Made by a program: the position numbers and the translations under genes
Assembly (NCBI GenBank): GCA_963556255.1
Contig: OY744616.1
Location: forward strand, 29,888,468-29,952,467
DNA: 64,000 bases
Direction: 5' to 3'
From: Allolobophora icterica
Lineage: Eukaryota; Annelida; Clitellata; Crassiclitellata; Lumbricidae
The notes under the pieces: model-generated
Seen by the model: only the letters and a program-made list of their open reading frames with translations
Databases searched by the model: none
What the model was told of the DNA's origin: nothing
In this document: positions 31,093 to 44,397 of the stretch, one piece after another
Layout: each line of letters opens with the position of its first letter
Numbering within the stretch: position 1 is the stretch's first letter

Positions 31093-32510
31093 CAGTGTTG
31101 CCAGAGCTCGGGATTTTCCCTCAATCTGGAGATTTTGGCTTTCGTCTGGGATCTGGGTATTTTTGGCAAAATCTGGGGATATTTAACCATTTTGACCATT
31201 GGCATTTACGATGTATGCATTTTGTATGCAGTGACCATATACACGGTTTAAATTTAATTAAATGTAAAAAATGATGGGCTATATAAATTTCAATCCACCA
31301 TATGTAATTCTTGTTTTACACCATATCAATGACGTCATCAACCATCTAGTCAATCTAGTGATTCTATTTCTATTTCCTGCTATAATTTGAAATTTCTGTT
31401 AATGGCTGACTGGCTGTCATCTACGGTTTTTTGTCTAAAAACAATTTAGTTAACGTCATGAACATCGAATTCCAGTCCGAGAAATTTCGTTTTCACAAAA
31501 CGTACAGTACGCTTGGTCCCAAGCACCCTTTCCGCCACATTTTATTCAAATCTCAAGACTGTACTCTTCAGCCGGGGTTGGGTCTGGAGTGCTTCTGAGT
31601 AGACAACCTTGAAGAGGCGCTATATAAATTCTCCATATGAACACGAGTGTAACAAGAGAGTATCGTTTTCTTCTGAGACTGTTTATTAGGCAGGAAGTCT
31701 TGCAGCATCGCGCTCTTGCCGACATTGATCCTTCAGATATACAGGTGCACAAGAAATTGAATTACATTGAGCTGGGGGTGGGATGGTGTGAAGCCCAGTT
31801 AATCAGACAATCGTTAGGAGATAAAGAAGTCCAATTTCGCAAGGATGTATTGGCATTTCTCCTTGAACCTTGTACTCAAATTTGTACGAATCAGGTTCCC
31901 ACTTGGACAGAACTGTGTTCTGGCGCAAAAGCAGCTGCTTCGGATCCAAGGCAAGATCTCGAGATAAACAAACCGTCTGTCATTCCATTAGCAGCGCAAT
32001 TCACAACAGTTGTTAAGATGAAAGCCTTGATCGTCTGTACCATCAAAGGCGAAAACTGGCATTATACCGAAATGATCTTGGAACTCAGGTCGCATTCTGG
32101 TTGGGACTGTAACAAGTAAAAGACGCTAATAACCAGAGAAATTTGATGTTTTGACTGACCTCATGTGCACGCTTATGGCACTACCTCACTCCTCAGCATG
32201 CGTTGAAAGAGTGTTTTCAAAGGTTCACTTAGTTAAAACTAAACAAACCAACAAGCTTTTGAGTGAAACAATCGCAAATCGAAGCAAGAAATTGCTAAAG
32301 ATGGAGTTTGTCATAAGTTTAATCCTAGTAAAAGCGTGGTTGAAGATGTGCGCGAAGGACGTCGGTGGCAGAGATATGCAAATATTTTTGAAACTCCACA
32401 ATCAAGATTCCACGTTGTCAGTTGATGCACGTGATCTTGGCGACGAAGAAGTTGTCGACTTGGATGCCGAATCGCTGACAAATTTGACAAGTCACAACTG
32501 ACAATTTTAA
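31093..32510 (+). pseudogene. Decayed hAT transposase gene
   Basis: The left edge CAGTGTTGCCAGAGC resembles a hAT terminus. Two separated frames remain. One (about 31637-32119) carries the middle of a transposase-like protein. The second (32151-32501) contains LPHSSACVERVFSKVHLVKT, the typical hAT C-terminal dimerisation motif. They are separated by a stop and a frame change. A repeat tail (31505-31636) is inserted upstream, so the apparent start of the first frame belongs to that insert. No intact right end was found; the element is inactive. Confidence 0.75.
31505..31636 (+). repeat. L2-like repeat 3' end inserted in the hAT relic
   Basis: It matches the reverse complement of 59863-59992 over about 130 bp, from GCTTGGTCCCAAGCACCC to GAAGAGGCGCTATATAAATT. 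A shorter copy lies at 47203-47270. The GGCGCTATATAAATT end is typical of L2/CR1-type and SINE tails. Confidence 0.7.
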
Positions 32511-33575
32511 CAATAGCAAACGAGTAGTCACAACTAACATTTCATAGGGCCTATTTAATTCCACTCGTTTGAGGAATATTTTGTTTTAATGTAACTATAA
32601 GTAAGTATGTTACTGTTAAATAGTGTTAAATATCTCATACCTAGGCCTATTACTGCAGTGTTAATGAAATTGTGTTTATATAATCTGGGGATTTCTGGGG
32701 CGGCTCTTTGTAATTCGGTCCTTTGAGCAAACGTCATTTGATGTGTTTGAATATTTCAAAATAGACGAAATCTCAAAGTAGAAATAAATTGCGTGAATTT
32801 ACGTTGAATTAAAGGCTGCTGAAAAGGCGGCAAGACAACAAAAACGATCCAGCGTCAGCTATTTCCATACTTTGACGTGAAGCTGGCTACATTTTTCTTT
32901 TGACGTGTTCCGTATTCAATGGTTTCTGGCTTCCTGTGCAATCGCAAAAGAGGATTAATCACAATAAATCGTTTTATTTTATTTTCCCTGTACGTGAAAG
33001 CACAGACCATAAACGCAGGCTATTGTATCACCGTTCTAACGTTATTACGACGCACAACGGCAGCGTTGGAAACGAGCAATATTTAGGACTATTTCTCAAC
33101 CCGTCAGTTTATATTTCGTTATAGTCACAACCGTAAGACGGACAACACCATGCAGCAGAATCCTGCATTTGCAAGACAATGCAGGCTTTGAAACATCCTG
33201 TCGCATATACTTTCTATTATTCGTAGACAGGCAGCATTAAAATATGAACAACTATTCAGCAAACCCAATATAATACCCAATACAATGTGCGTGTCATGCG
33301 GAATCTCTGTGTTTTATGATTGTGCACGTAAATCTCCCAAATCTGTCAGCGACACACACACAAAACGCGTTAGGAAGATCAGCCTTTTCGCCGCCGCTAT
33401 ATGATATCAGTCTACGAAAGCCAGGTTGGTCAGATTCGATGCCAGGCACATTTGTAAATACAGGGACTATTTGCACATATTTTGTGGATTGTTTTGCATT
33501 ATTTTTACGACACAAGCTTATACCGTTAACATGTACGATAACATATACTTTCGTAACATCTGTACAAATCATAAT
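32511..33575. other. Unassigned sequence
   Basis: AATCTGGGGATTTCTGGGG at 32682-32700 echoes the left part of the hAT relic and may be part of its right side. Otherwise nothing is seen. Confidence 0.35.
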
Positions 33576-33774
33576 ATATACATACATACATACATACATA
33601 CATACATACATACATACATACATACATACATACATACATACATACATACATACATACATACATACATACATACATACATGCATGCATGCATGCATGCATG
33701 CATGCATACATACATACATACATACATACATACATACATACATACATACATACATACATACATACATACATACT
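33576..33774. repeat. CATA microsatellite with CATG core
   Basis: CATA units on both sides of a run of about seven CATG units (about 33677-33706). Confidence 0.95.
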
Positions 33775-33778
33775 ATTT

Positions 33779-33925
33779 AGGTGTCCCTCCCCAGCGGGAT
33801 TATTATCCCTTAGGGGTCACCTTTTGCAGCCAATGATGTGTAAGAGTATATCTAATATGAATGTTAACCTGTTACAAGCATTACTGGTCGCAATAAAAGA
33901 TTGATTGATTGATTGATTGATTGAT
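33779..33925 (+). repeat. LINE-like 3' end with TTGA tail
   Basis: CAGCGGGATTATTATCCCTT matches the copy at 10590-10880. It ends in AATAAAAGA and five GATT units at 33902-33924. It sits between two CATA arrays, so it probably inserted into one array. Confidence 0.6.
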
Positions 33926-34044
33926 ACATACATACATACATACATACATACATACATACATACATACATACATACATACATGCATACATACATACATACA
34001 TACATACATACATACATACATACATACATACATACATACATACA
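33926..34044. repeat. CATA microsatellite
   Basis: About 29 CATA units with one TGCA variant, continuing the array left of the LINE tail. Confidence 0.95.
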
Positions 34045-34420
34045 CACATGCGGAACGAGCTGCATTGGCTGCATTGAGTTTAAGATTCTTATACAGGTGT
34101 CAGAGGTTGTGATTCATCCTATCTTAGAGAGCTATTTCAGTGTTATCCTTACCTGGCTGCGGATCTCTTCACTCTGTAACACAGGATGATCTGTTTATTC
34201 CAATCTATCGTACACAATATACTGTCACAGTGTAACCTGAAGTCTTCACCGCGGTCAGCCCCTCTTTCCGGAACAGGCTTTCATTCAATCTACAACATGA
34301 TCTCTCCTTTCCATGTTCCAATTTCGAAAGCGGTCAACAGCCATTGTATTCGATTGTGGTCTTTCATAGTTAGGTCGGGAACGCCTGATGAGATTTCCTG
34401 AAGAGGCGCTATATAAACGA
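34045..34420 (+). pseudogene. Decayed CR1/L2-type LINE 3' end
   Basis: Broken frames retain a pattern like the end of a non-LTR RT: GAGCTGCATTGGCTGC near 34058, then a serine/arginine-rich stretch. The end is GAAGAGGCGCTATATAAAC (34402-34420), shared with other tails. No intact ORF. Confidence 0.45.
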
Positions 34421-34572
34421 GTACTTGCAATATATCTACAGGTGGCCGCAGAAGGCATTTTTGCACCCACCGTGATTATCCAGATTTTTTAACACACCTG
34501 TTTAGGTCAGTTGGATAATCATGTGCGCCCCACTAGTGAGAATGGCTCGTGCACGACACGCTATATGAAATA
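34421..34572. other. Unassigned sequence
   Basis: Nothing recognisable. Confidence 0.3.
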
Positions 34573-34745
34573 GCATACATACATACATACATACATACAT
34601 ACATACATACATACATACATACGTATATGCATACATACATACATACAATACATACATACTTACATACTTACTTACAAACATGAATACATACATATGTACA
34701 TACATGCATGCATAAATACATACATACATATGTATACATGCTTAC
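34573..34745. repeat. Imperfect CATA microsatellite
   Basis: CATA units with TATG, TACT and TGCA interruptions; older than the other CATA arrays. Confidence 0.9.
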
Positions 34746-34773
34746 ATACTTAAATACTTGCATATATAAATAA

Positions 34774-35138
34774 TGTAATTGGTAAACTGGAGATAGAGAT
34801 ATGGGGAGGTGTGAGAAAGGGAGTCGTGACGAGGTAGGCCTATGGCTTCACAGCTGGTAGCGGGATGACTAAGCTGGAGTGACAACGACCAAAAATAGTA
34901 AGCATAAAAAGGATATTTACCTTATACGGACAGACTACAGCTGCTTAAGCCAGGAGGATTATCCCCTTACACGAGTATATAAAAAGAGCTGCATTACGTT
35001 GGAGAGAGCTAGAATAGTGATGGCCTCCTGTCTGATGTTCAAAACGTTTGGGTGAAATAAAGAATCTCTATAACATTGCGTTCTTGTCTTTCATCGGTCG
35101 ACAACCCCACAAGATTCGGGCGACCGACCAACGTTACA
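34774..35138 (+). mobile_element. Solo LTR-like sequence related to the 16-kb element
   Basis: It starts TGTAA and ends TTACA. A TATATAAAAA lies at 34976-34985, AATAAA at 35056-35061, and a U5 hairpin (35095-35126) resembles the one at 16569-16604, with a shared GATTCGGGCGACC-like loop edge. No gag or pol follows. The flanks ATAA and ACCT are not a duplication, so the exact ends are uncertain. Confidence 0.5.
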
Positions 35139-35377
35139 ACCTACGACCTCCGCTACATATATACGTGCATACATATACACAAAATACATACATTCATGCA
35201 TGCATATATATATGATTTATGTCATATTACAACTATACGTATATACATATTTCCGGCATTGCGCATATTTATATATAGCTACGGTATAAGGTTGTATGTG
35301 GTGAAATTACTGCATCTAATTTTAGAGTAATAGTAGGATGGATATGATGATAGAATGGTTGGAAATGGCCTTGATAG
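35139..35377. other. Unassigned A/T-rich sequence
   Basis: Short CATA and ATAT patches only. Confidence 0.35.
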
Positions 35378-36107
35378 ACTTTCTTCTAGGGTCAGCCGGG
35401 CAGAGATTTTCCACCGAGTACCGAATCCGAGTATTTGGATGTTCTATTTGCCTGATATGGGTATGAACCGAGTACCATTTGTTCCACATGCAATGCTGTA
35501 CATTTTCATCTAACGAAAAATTATCGAAATAAATTTCTGTACTTGTAATACCTGACAGAGGCGGATCCAGAAGCTCTGTCAGGGGGGGCCAAAAATTTTA
35601 TAGTCATCTCCCAAAAAAGTTGATGACCTTTTTTTTTAAAGTCATTAACCACGGGACGGACCCGCGTTCTGTGTACATTTTACTCATCCACGCCTACAGG
35701 GGGGGCCACGCCTGTGCAAACATCATAAAACGCCCATAAAACACATGTTACAAATAAATAAAAATTTCAAATGGGGGGCCATGGCCGGATTGGCCCCCCT
35801 GGATCCGCCCCTGATACCTGACTAATACATTTTCCATTTTAGAAATAAATAATCAATTAAATGGACTTGACTTCCGTTGTAGACTTCCGGTGTTGGTGTT
35901 TTTGTACTTTTCTCCTTCAAAATGAATATGCTAGATGAATCTCAAAGCTGATATTACGAGCCTACAAATTCCGACATGTGAGGCAGACCAGCTGGCAAAT
36001 ATTTGTGTGTAGGCCTAGAGCATATGCAGAGGCGAATAGTGCCCAAAAATGGGATATTCGGCCGAGACAAATGTCTGAGGCGATATCCGGCTGACCCCGA
36101 CTTTCTT
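35378..36107. mobile_element. hAT-type MITE (714 bp) with 8-bp target duplication, host of a nested MITE
   Basis: The element spans 35386-36099 between perfect copies of ACTTTCTT (35378-35385, 36100-36107). The inverted ends share GGGTCAGCCGG. CGAGTACCGAATCCGAGTA-like repeats near the left end are typical of hAT subterminal sequence. It contains the complete MITE at 35556-35813. Confidence 0.75.
35548..35821. mobile_element. hAT-type MITE (258 bp) nested in the previous one
   Basis: The element spans 35556-35813 between perfect copies of ATACCTGA (35548-35555, 35814-35821). The ends are CAGAGGCGGATCCAG and, read inward, CAGGGGCGGATCCAG: 14 of 15 bases match. It is clearly younger than its host element. 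Confidence 0.9.
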
Positions 36108-36536
36108 CCCTTTTTCTGGGCGTCAGACTCGCACAGAATAGTTTAGAAAAGCAGACGTTTTCAGATCAGCACAGCATAAGTCCAGTGTGTCTGCGATCAA
36201 TCCATACGAGCATGCGTGTATACGACCTAGAAATCCAAGCTTCTGATTCCCTCTGGCCAAATCGAGAAAAGAATTATTTCCATTGAGTGTGTCTGTTGTA
36301 TTCAAAGAGGTTAGCTAAGTGCACAGCCTGGACGAATTCTTCGTGTGTGTATATATCGGAGGAACAAGTGCGACAGATCGATCAGTAAACGAAGATCAAC
36401 GGATATCAAATGAATGCCAAGGGATCATGGGTTTTGGTTTCGAGGGCGGATAGGCAGCATAATGTTTCGTAAAAAGGATCGGTCGAAAACAGTGTCACTG
36501 TTCGGCGATTTCTAAACCTTCTTGTTCATTCATTCT
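36108..36536. other. Unassigned sequence
   Basis: No supported feature. Confidence 0.35.
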
Positions 36537-36593
36537 GAAAATTCATATAGCGCCTCTTCACGAGAGATACTCAGAGGCGCTATACAGTAAAGG
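36537..36593 (-). repeat. L2-like tail interrupted by a MITE
   Basis: CATATAGCGCCTCTTCACGA (36544-36563) is the reverse of the common tail GAGGCGCTATATAAATT, followed by an AGGCGCTATACAGTAAAGG piece where the next MITE inserted. Confidence 0.5.
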
Positions 36594-36778
36594 CAGAGGC
36601 GTCTACCCCCCAAGTCATCGGAGCAACTTCCCCTCTCCTCCCTCCTCTTCCGCCTTGCTCTCCTCCCACCCCCACCCGAATAATGATGGCACATACACTG
36701 ACAGATCCTCCCCTCCCTATTTTTTGGATGGAGCATATACTCCAATGTTTCTATGGAGTAGACGCCCCTGAGTAAGGG
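36586..36778. mobile_element. hAT-type MITE (177 bp)
   Basis: The element spans 36594-36770. The flanks AGTAAAGG and AGTAAGGG match at 7 of 8 bases. The ends are CAGAGGCGTCTAC and, read inward, CAGGGGCGTCTAC. Non-coding. Confidence 0.75.
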
Positions 36779-37300
36779 ATCTAAGATTCAAACAGACTGC
36801 GGAACAGAAGCTTAAAAGAAAGATTCGACGATTTTATAGAAAGTAGGCTAATAATGGTAGACAACTCTGATAAGTTTAACGAAAGATCTAAAGGTTGCAA
36901 GAAAGTTTCGATAAGTTAGAAAGAAAGATGCAAGATTTAAAGAGAGCTCTGATGAGTCTGAAAACGATTAAGCGATTTCATAGGAAGATTCAACGATTCG
37001 AAAGAAAGATTATTGATTATTGGTTTTTAAAACGAAAATTATTTAACAAAGATAAAATGATTTTAGGCCTAAATGAAAACAAAAAGTTCACGTTGGGCAA
37101 TAAATCTAAGTTTCTTTATTTACATGAATTTATACATAGTTTAACGCACACTTTTCAAGTCATGCTTTATGAAAACATGTTTACTAATAATCCAAAATGC
37201 AATGAGCTTGTAATTAGGCTACAATCGTAACCTAACTTTCTGATTAAGATAAATGTTAACTGTAAATAAAAATTGAACAACGCCAAAAATCTTTGAAGGT
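36779..37300. other. Unassigned sequence
   Basis: Repeated GAAAGATT-like words (36820-37010) give a 111-codon frame with a non-ATG start. It looks like a degenerate tandem repeat rather than a gene. Confidence 0.35.
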
Positions 37301-37649
37301 GATCTGTGCAGTGGGGGCGCCAGATATTTTTTGTAGCCAGGGCAGTCATACAAGTAACCAGTGCAGAGGACGATTTATCGCCCCCACCACTATTAGGCCT
37401 ATAGTTGTCTATAGTCAGAAGGAGAGATGGGCGAAGTCCCACCGGAAGCTGAACGGTTTTTTACGTGTGCAAAGCAAATTTTAACATTTAAGAGGATTTA
37501 GTGGATTTATATCTCGGGATATAACAAATATGCCCGAAAAAATTCTGGACAGGGCAAAAATTCTGGGAGGGCATCGACCAGGACAAAGGCTTTTTTACCA
37601 GGGCATTTGCCCTGGCGCGCCCTGGTGTAGCGCCGCCTCTGGATCTGTG
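37301..37649. mobile_element. hAT-type MITE (333 bp) with 8-bp target duplication
   Basis: The element spans 37309-37641 between perfect copies of GATCTGTG (37301-37308, 37642-37649). The ends are CAGTGGGGGCGCC and, read inward, CAGAGGCGGCGCT. Non-coding. Confidence 0.8.
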
Positions 37650-39071
<1,422 letters not shown>

Positions 39072-39312
39072 TTCAGCGATTACGTACTCCCGTTTTTGAA
39101 CTGATGGGTACCGTACCACCATTTTTCATACTGTCAAAAACCAATGGCAATTAGGTTTTATATGAACATATCATTCTCCAGTGAATTTTGTACTGGTAGT
39201 TGAACAATCACTCGTTTTTATACGAAGGAAGAAAACTGCAGCAGAAAATTGGTACCCCAACTTTCAAGACCAAAGGTAATTGGTACCCAACTTTCTAGAC
39301 CAAAGTTAAGCC
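39072..39312. mobile_element. Diverged member of the 8.25-kb MITE family
   Basis: The left edge AATAGGTGTAATTTTCAG and the right edge GACCAAAGTTAAGCCTCTGG match the family termini. The interior has GATGGGTACCGTACCACC-like units. The last 40 bp are duplicated. No target duplication is visible. Confidence 0.5.
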
Positions 39313-40505
39313 TCTGGACTTTGCCGTACCTAATTTTTAGCTTGCAGAGTGGTTTTGTTCGGTGAGTCGTGATGAATCAGTTGCCAACCTGATGTTGTGT
39401 GTCTTATAGTCAAAAGCAACAACTGTAAGCGATCGATGCAGCGAAGAAGATCGCGATTAAGTCGCCCGGCGTGTGAGAGATTTTACGGCGTTCCCCAGGG
39501 ATATAACGGCCGCGGATGTCTAGCCGACTACTTTCGACACTGCTTGCGCACTGAAGTAACGACGCAGTTACTGCCTGGATCAGCGTGATGTAGTCGTCTA
39601 ACTACGGGTCCATAGGTTGAACATCGGTCGGCTTATGCGCAAACACGACATTAGTAATTCATCAAACAGAATGCGTACGGTGTGCAGACGGTTTGAGTAT
39701 GGAGTCTATACGATTGAAAACGGATATGCTTTTCCACTCGTTCTCCGTTTCATCCATTTCCGCTTATACAAGACGAGCTTTTCCCATCACAAAGACTCGA
39801 GAAAGGTTTCTAATTTGGACTTTGATCTTCAAGAAACGAATTTCCTGCCTGCGGTTTCTCTCATTGTTCTGATAACAGGCGAAGGAAACAATAGGCGCTT
39901 AATTAGTGCAACACATAATAGCAGATTGCTTTAAGCAAGCAAACGCGGCAATCGTGAACCACAGCTCCAAAGCGGCGCAAATTCATATGCCTTACGAAAC
40001 AATGAAAAAGAATAACCGTGCATCATAACAAAGACCCGCAGCAATTATGAAGCTGCTGGTAAAATTAGTGAAATCATATAATAAGCATAGCTCAAAATCT
40101 GTTGATGTTCAAAAGCACATGCCTTGCAAGATAACGAAAACAACATTAAATGCATTGTTAGAAATAATGGTGGCAAATATGGCGCTGCTGCTAAATTTAT
40201 CAAAATTATTATATGAATTTACAGCCTGAAGTAATATTTCCAATCATATAATAACACCCGCTGTTTCTTTCACCACCGATGAAGCGAAAGTAAGTCATAC
40301 TGTGGCATGTAATATGTTGACACGTATAATGAGTTGAGAAAACCGGTAAATACATCAACCCGCCGCAAACCAATTACGCAATAGTTGTCGAAGTCAACAG
40401 GTCTACTACTGCTACTACCACTACTATAAACTTCACGGCTACATTTGTAGCAGAAGATAAACCAGGCGTCATTACGTCCAAGCAATTCCAATATTCATAG
40501 AACGT
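39313..40505. other. Unassigned sequence downstream of the GPCR
   Basis: No credible exon or repeat. No AATAAA for the minus-strand GPCR was found close to its stop. Confidence 0.35.
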
Positions 40506-41627
40506 TCACACAACCGTGACACTTATATCGGCTTTGCTGGCACCTTCCGCGTCGCCCCGCGCTTGGCTGATGAGGCAGTTTGTCTTCACGACCGACCGGG
40601 TCGCTCCACCTTTTCTCTGCGCTCCGAAGCAGCAGGTCTGAACTAACACCTGCCTGAAGCGGGTGTTGAAGAGTACGTAGATGGGGAAGTTGACGGCCGA
40701 GTTCGTGGTAACGAGCGTGTTGCTGAAGCGCCGAAAGTAGAACTGGAACCCGCCGCAGTCGCGGTACGTCTCCGGCAGCAGCGTCCAGAAGATCTGGTTG
40801 ACGAGCGCCGGAGCCTGGCAGATGATGAAGACGATGACGACGATGATGAGGACGAACGTGACGTTGTTGTCCTGCTGTTGACGCAGGCTCTGCATCTCGG
40901 CGCGCTTGCGCTTCAGTTCCTTGAGCGCCGACATCAGCTTGATGTTGAGAACGGCGAGGCTGAGAACGGGCAACAGCAGGAGGAAAATCGTGTACATGAT
41001 GTTGTTGTAGATGATGTTGTACAGCTCGATGTCGAGCAGCTTCATCGGGACCTCGACGAACCTCGGTACATTGTAGAGTACGGAGAAGAGGAGTACCACG
41101 GTCAGCTGCTTCTTCGCCTGGGTCACGGTACAGAGGCGGGCTGCCTTGAACGGATGGCATACGGCGATGTACCGGTTGAACCCGACCAGGACCGTCGTCC
41201 AGATGGTTGCCGTCTGAAAGATATACGCGATCGGAAGGAGATTCTTCTTCACGCCAAAAGTAGCGTTCTCGTCATACAATTCAACGTACTCGACAAAAGT
41301 CGTGACCGAGTAGAGCGGGAATACGAGGGTCAGAAGCAGCGTATCGATGACGGACAGACCTTGGAAGAGGAAGGACGTCGAAGTCTTGATCTTGTCTCGG
41401 CAGAAGACGATGAACGCCACGAGGTTCCCGACGAATCCGAACAGACAGATAAATCCGACGACCAGGGCGTACATGACGAAGTTGTAGAGACGACAGGCGG
41501 GTGTCTCGTCCGTTCCGTTGAAGGCGTCGTAGTAGTCATCGTCGACTTCCGGTATCGGTTTCGCTTCCGCAGATCGGTTGATCGGAATCAGTTCGAGGAG
41601 AGAGGATTTGTTGCCCGTCGCAGCCAT
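40506..41627 (-). CDS. Class A (rhodopsin-type) G-protein-coupled receptor, FMRFamide-receptor-like
   Basis: A single-exon ORF of 373 residues; the start ATG (41627-41625) has A at -3. Seven hydrophobic segments lie near residues 49-75, 86-111, 130-152, 173-190, 210-230, 256-280 and 300-321. Class A marks: GN at 67-68 (TM1), D95 (TM2), NRY at 151-153 in place of DRY, CQAP at 270-273 (TM6), and NFPIY at 313-317 in the NPxxY position. N-terminal sequons (for example NGT at 37) fit an extracellular end. CC at 332-333 may be palmitoylated, and the C-terminus TVV fits a PDZ ligand. The layout resembles invertebrate FMRFamide-type neuropeptide receptors, which sit in the plasma membrane and signal through G proteins. 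No cysteine stands at the usual TM3 or second-loop positions, so the common disulphide seems absent. The ligand is unknown. Confidence 0.9.
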   Translation of the reverse strand: MAATGNKSSLLELIPINRSAEAKPIPEVDDDYYDAFNGTDETPACRLYNFVMYALVVGFICLFGFVGNLVAFIVFCRDKIKTSTSFLFQGLSVIDTLLLTLVFPLYSVTTFVEYVELYDENATFGVKKNLLPIAYIFQTATIWTTVLVGFNRYIAVCHPFKAARLCTVTQAKKQLTVVLLFSVLYNVPRFVEVPMKLLDIELYNIIYNNIMYTIFLLLLPVLSLAVLNIKLMSALKELKRKRAEMQSLRQQQDNNVTFVLIIVVIVFIICQAPALVNQIFWTLLPETYRDCGGFQFYFRRFSNTLVTTNSAVNFPIYVLFNTRFRQVLVQTCCFGAQRKGGATRSVVKTNCLISQARGDAEGASKADISVTVV

Positions 41628-41787
41628 ATTTGTTCTTTTTATTGATATGAATCGAGGATGTCGTCTGCGCGGCAGAGTCCTACGTCATTCTGACATCATG
41701 AGTGGTTTCGCGAAGTCCGATTTCGTTAGGTGAAAAGGGCAGACGTCAGGGCTGTTGGCACTGTCCCGATAACAAGTCTTTCAAGGC

Positions 41788-41844
41788 TATAAATAGAAAA
41801 GGATATAAATAGATTAAACTGAACACAGAAAAAACTATAAATAG
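41788..41844 (+). promoter_or_regulatory. Three TATAAATAG motifs upstream of the GPCR
   Basis: Identical 9-mers at 41788-41796, 41804-41812 and 41836-41844. They read on the plus strand, opposite to the GPCR, so they may be chance, a divergent promoter or repeat debris. Confidence 0.25.
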
Positions 41845-42067
41845 CAAAGTAAGTTTCAAACCGTCGTTTGTGCTCCGCGTGTGTGCGTGAACCCGTCATT
41901 GGTTACTCTTCTATATTTTATGTGTATTGTTTTGCTTGATGGAGTATTTTTTGTTCGTAATGACACTTGTCAAGTTGTCTAGGGCAGCGTATGTATTATG
42001 CAGAACTTTTGTGATATACTTCACTGGCGTGATTGTAAATGTCTAGATGACTAATTGAACAGTGAGT

Positions 42068-42240
42068 ATGGGGGACGCGGTGGTGTAATGGTGCATAGGT
42101 CGGTGCCTTGTAACCGGAGGGTCGCAGGTTCGAATCCACCCTAAGCCACTGCGTAGCGATCCAAGTGCTTCTGAATCGTTGCTTCGATTTCATCGACTGT
42201 CTACGAACTACGACAATCTAATCTCCACTATTTATTTATT
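42068..42240 (+). mobile_element. tRNA-derived SINE
   Basis: It has a tRNA-like head with box A-like TGGTGTAATGG (42081-42091) and perfect box B GGTTCGAATCC (42127-42137). CCTTGTAA resembles a threonine tRNA anticodon loop. The T-stem does not pair well, so this is not a functional tRNA. The body continues to about 42240. Confidence 0.6.
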
Positions 42241-42339
42241 TGCTGTATAATGTGCTGTGAAGGTGAAAAGAAATTAGACGGGGAGGTACATGATATTGGT
42301 TACCACGATTATTGTAAGGGAAACTGGGATAGATCTCGA

Positions 42340-42432
42340 AGAATCGTAATCGTAATCGTTACCTCCAAATTTCTAAAGCGCTAGGGCCTACTCTGAAGCT
42401 AAGAGCAGGACATCAGCTATTCACGAGCAATG
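42340..42432 (+). repeat. Dispersed repeat tail
   Basis: AATTTCTAAAGCGC and GAAGCTAAGAGCAGGACA match the fragment at 55840-55895 and more weakly 7540-7600. It ends at a TTA array. Confidence 0.55.
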
Positions 42433-42457
42433 AATTAACGTAGAGTATTAGTATCTA

Positions 42458-42672
<215 letters not shown>

Positions 42673-43979
42673 ATATTCTTTATTGATAAGCCAAAAGCGA
42701 ACCGCACATTGGTGAACAAGTATAGAAAAATATAAAACATAGAAGTAATAAGAAGATAGTACTATTAATAAGAAGATAATAATATTAATTTTTGAAAAAA
42801 GCAGTGTAAATTTAACAAAATTAAATATTACTATAGGCTAATAACACTACATCAAAAGCATCACAATAGTAGAGAAATTTAAAACTATAACTATTATCTA
42901 AAATGTCTGGCAGTTTTACTAATTAAACAACATCAAAAATTACAGAAACTGATTTCGTTGAACTAATTGTACACTTGCCTACTTATCAATAAAAAAAACT
43001 CTACATATCTAGGTTCATGCAGCGTCGCATTCGGCTTTAAGATTTCATGGGCGATAATTGAGACCGCGAGATATTATCTATGTAATAATATTATCAAGTC
43101 TATTATTTCGTATTTTGATGTAATTTACAGCAACGCTCACAGATGATACTTTATTAGAGTGATTCGAAAAGAAAAGACAAACAATTAAACATCATTGTCA
43201 TTTCGGCTTTTGATTGCACTTTCAAATGCTCGAAGCGATTGTCTGAATTATAGTACTGTTGTCGTCCTGCGGTAGAGCCTTGATTCCCTTGTAATCATTT
43301 GGAATCAAAGACGTCACGATTATTTTGACCGCTTTTAATGTTTGAAAGCGGCCATTGAGAACGTTTCAATTATACTGCTCTATCGTGCTACCAATATCAT
43401 TTGTGTGCTCTAATGTGGTCTAGAATAGATAACAGGACGCAATTATTCTAATCACAATCATCTGTTATTTGGTCGGTGAAAATCTAAATCCAAGCGTGCT
43501 TTTAGAGTTGCTTTAAAATTTTCAACCTAATTATTAAGGAAATTATGCAATTTTAAGTCTATCGTTTTGTATGGTAGGACCCAATTATTCTAATCACAAC
43601 ATTTAACAGGGATATCACTAATTGATTATACTGTTGTCTTCCATTTCTTTGTATCTTTGTTATCATTGTGACCGCGTTTTACTGCTACTCTTTATGATCA
43701 CTATGCTTCCCAAAGAAGAGCGGAACTTAATGATCTTGCTGAAAACCGATCTCATTAGTTGGCAATCGTCGAGACCAACGGATCACCTAGACAGCAATAA
43801 AACAGGATCTGATGTCACCCCTCGCCGAATTTACATAGCAGCTACAACTTGTCCACGCGTATTTGACCTACAACATTTATAGCTAAAACTCCTATAGAAT
43901 TACACCCTGTAATTGCCTCCCATTCTGATGTTCCTCCTCTTCTAATCCCTGCCTCCCTGCCTGCCTCCCTGCCACCCTC
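42673..43979. other. Unassigned A/T-rich sequence
   Basis: No gene or named repeat supported. Confidence 0.35.

Positions 43980-44397
<418 letters not shown>

Noticed and set aside
36895..37230. 111-codon Lys-rich frame
   Set aside because: It has a non-ATG start and degenerate GAAAGATT repeats; no domain.
40878..41645. 255-codon plus-strand frame opposite the GPCR
   Set aside because: It is the antisense of the receptor gene; its composition is a shadow of the coding strand.
42068..42145. Functional tRNA gene
   Set aside because: Boxes A and B are good, but the T-stem does not pair and the sequence continues as a SINE body.
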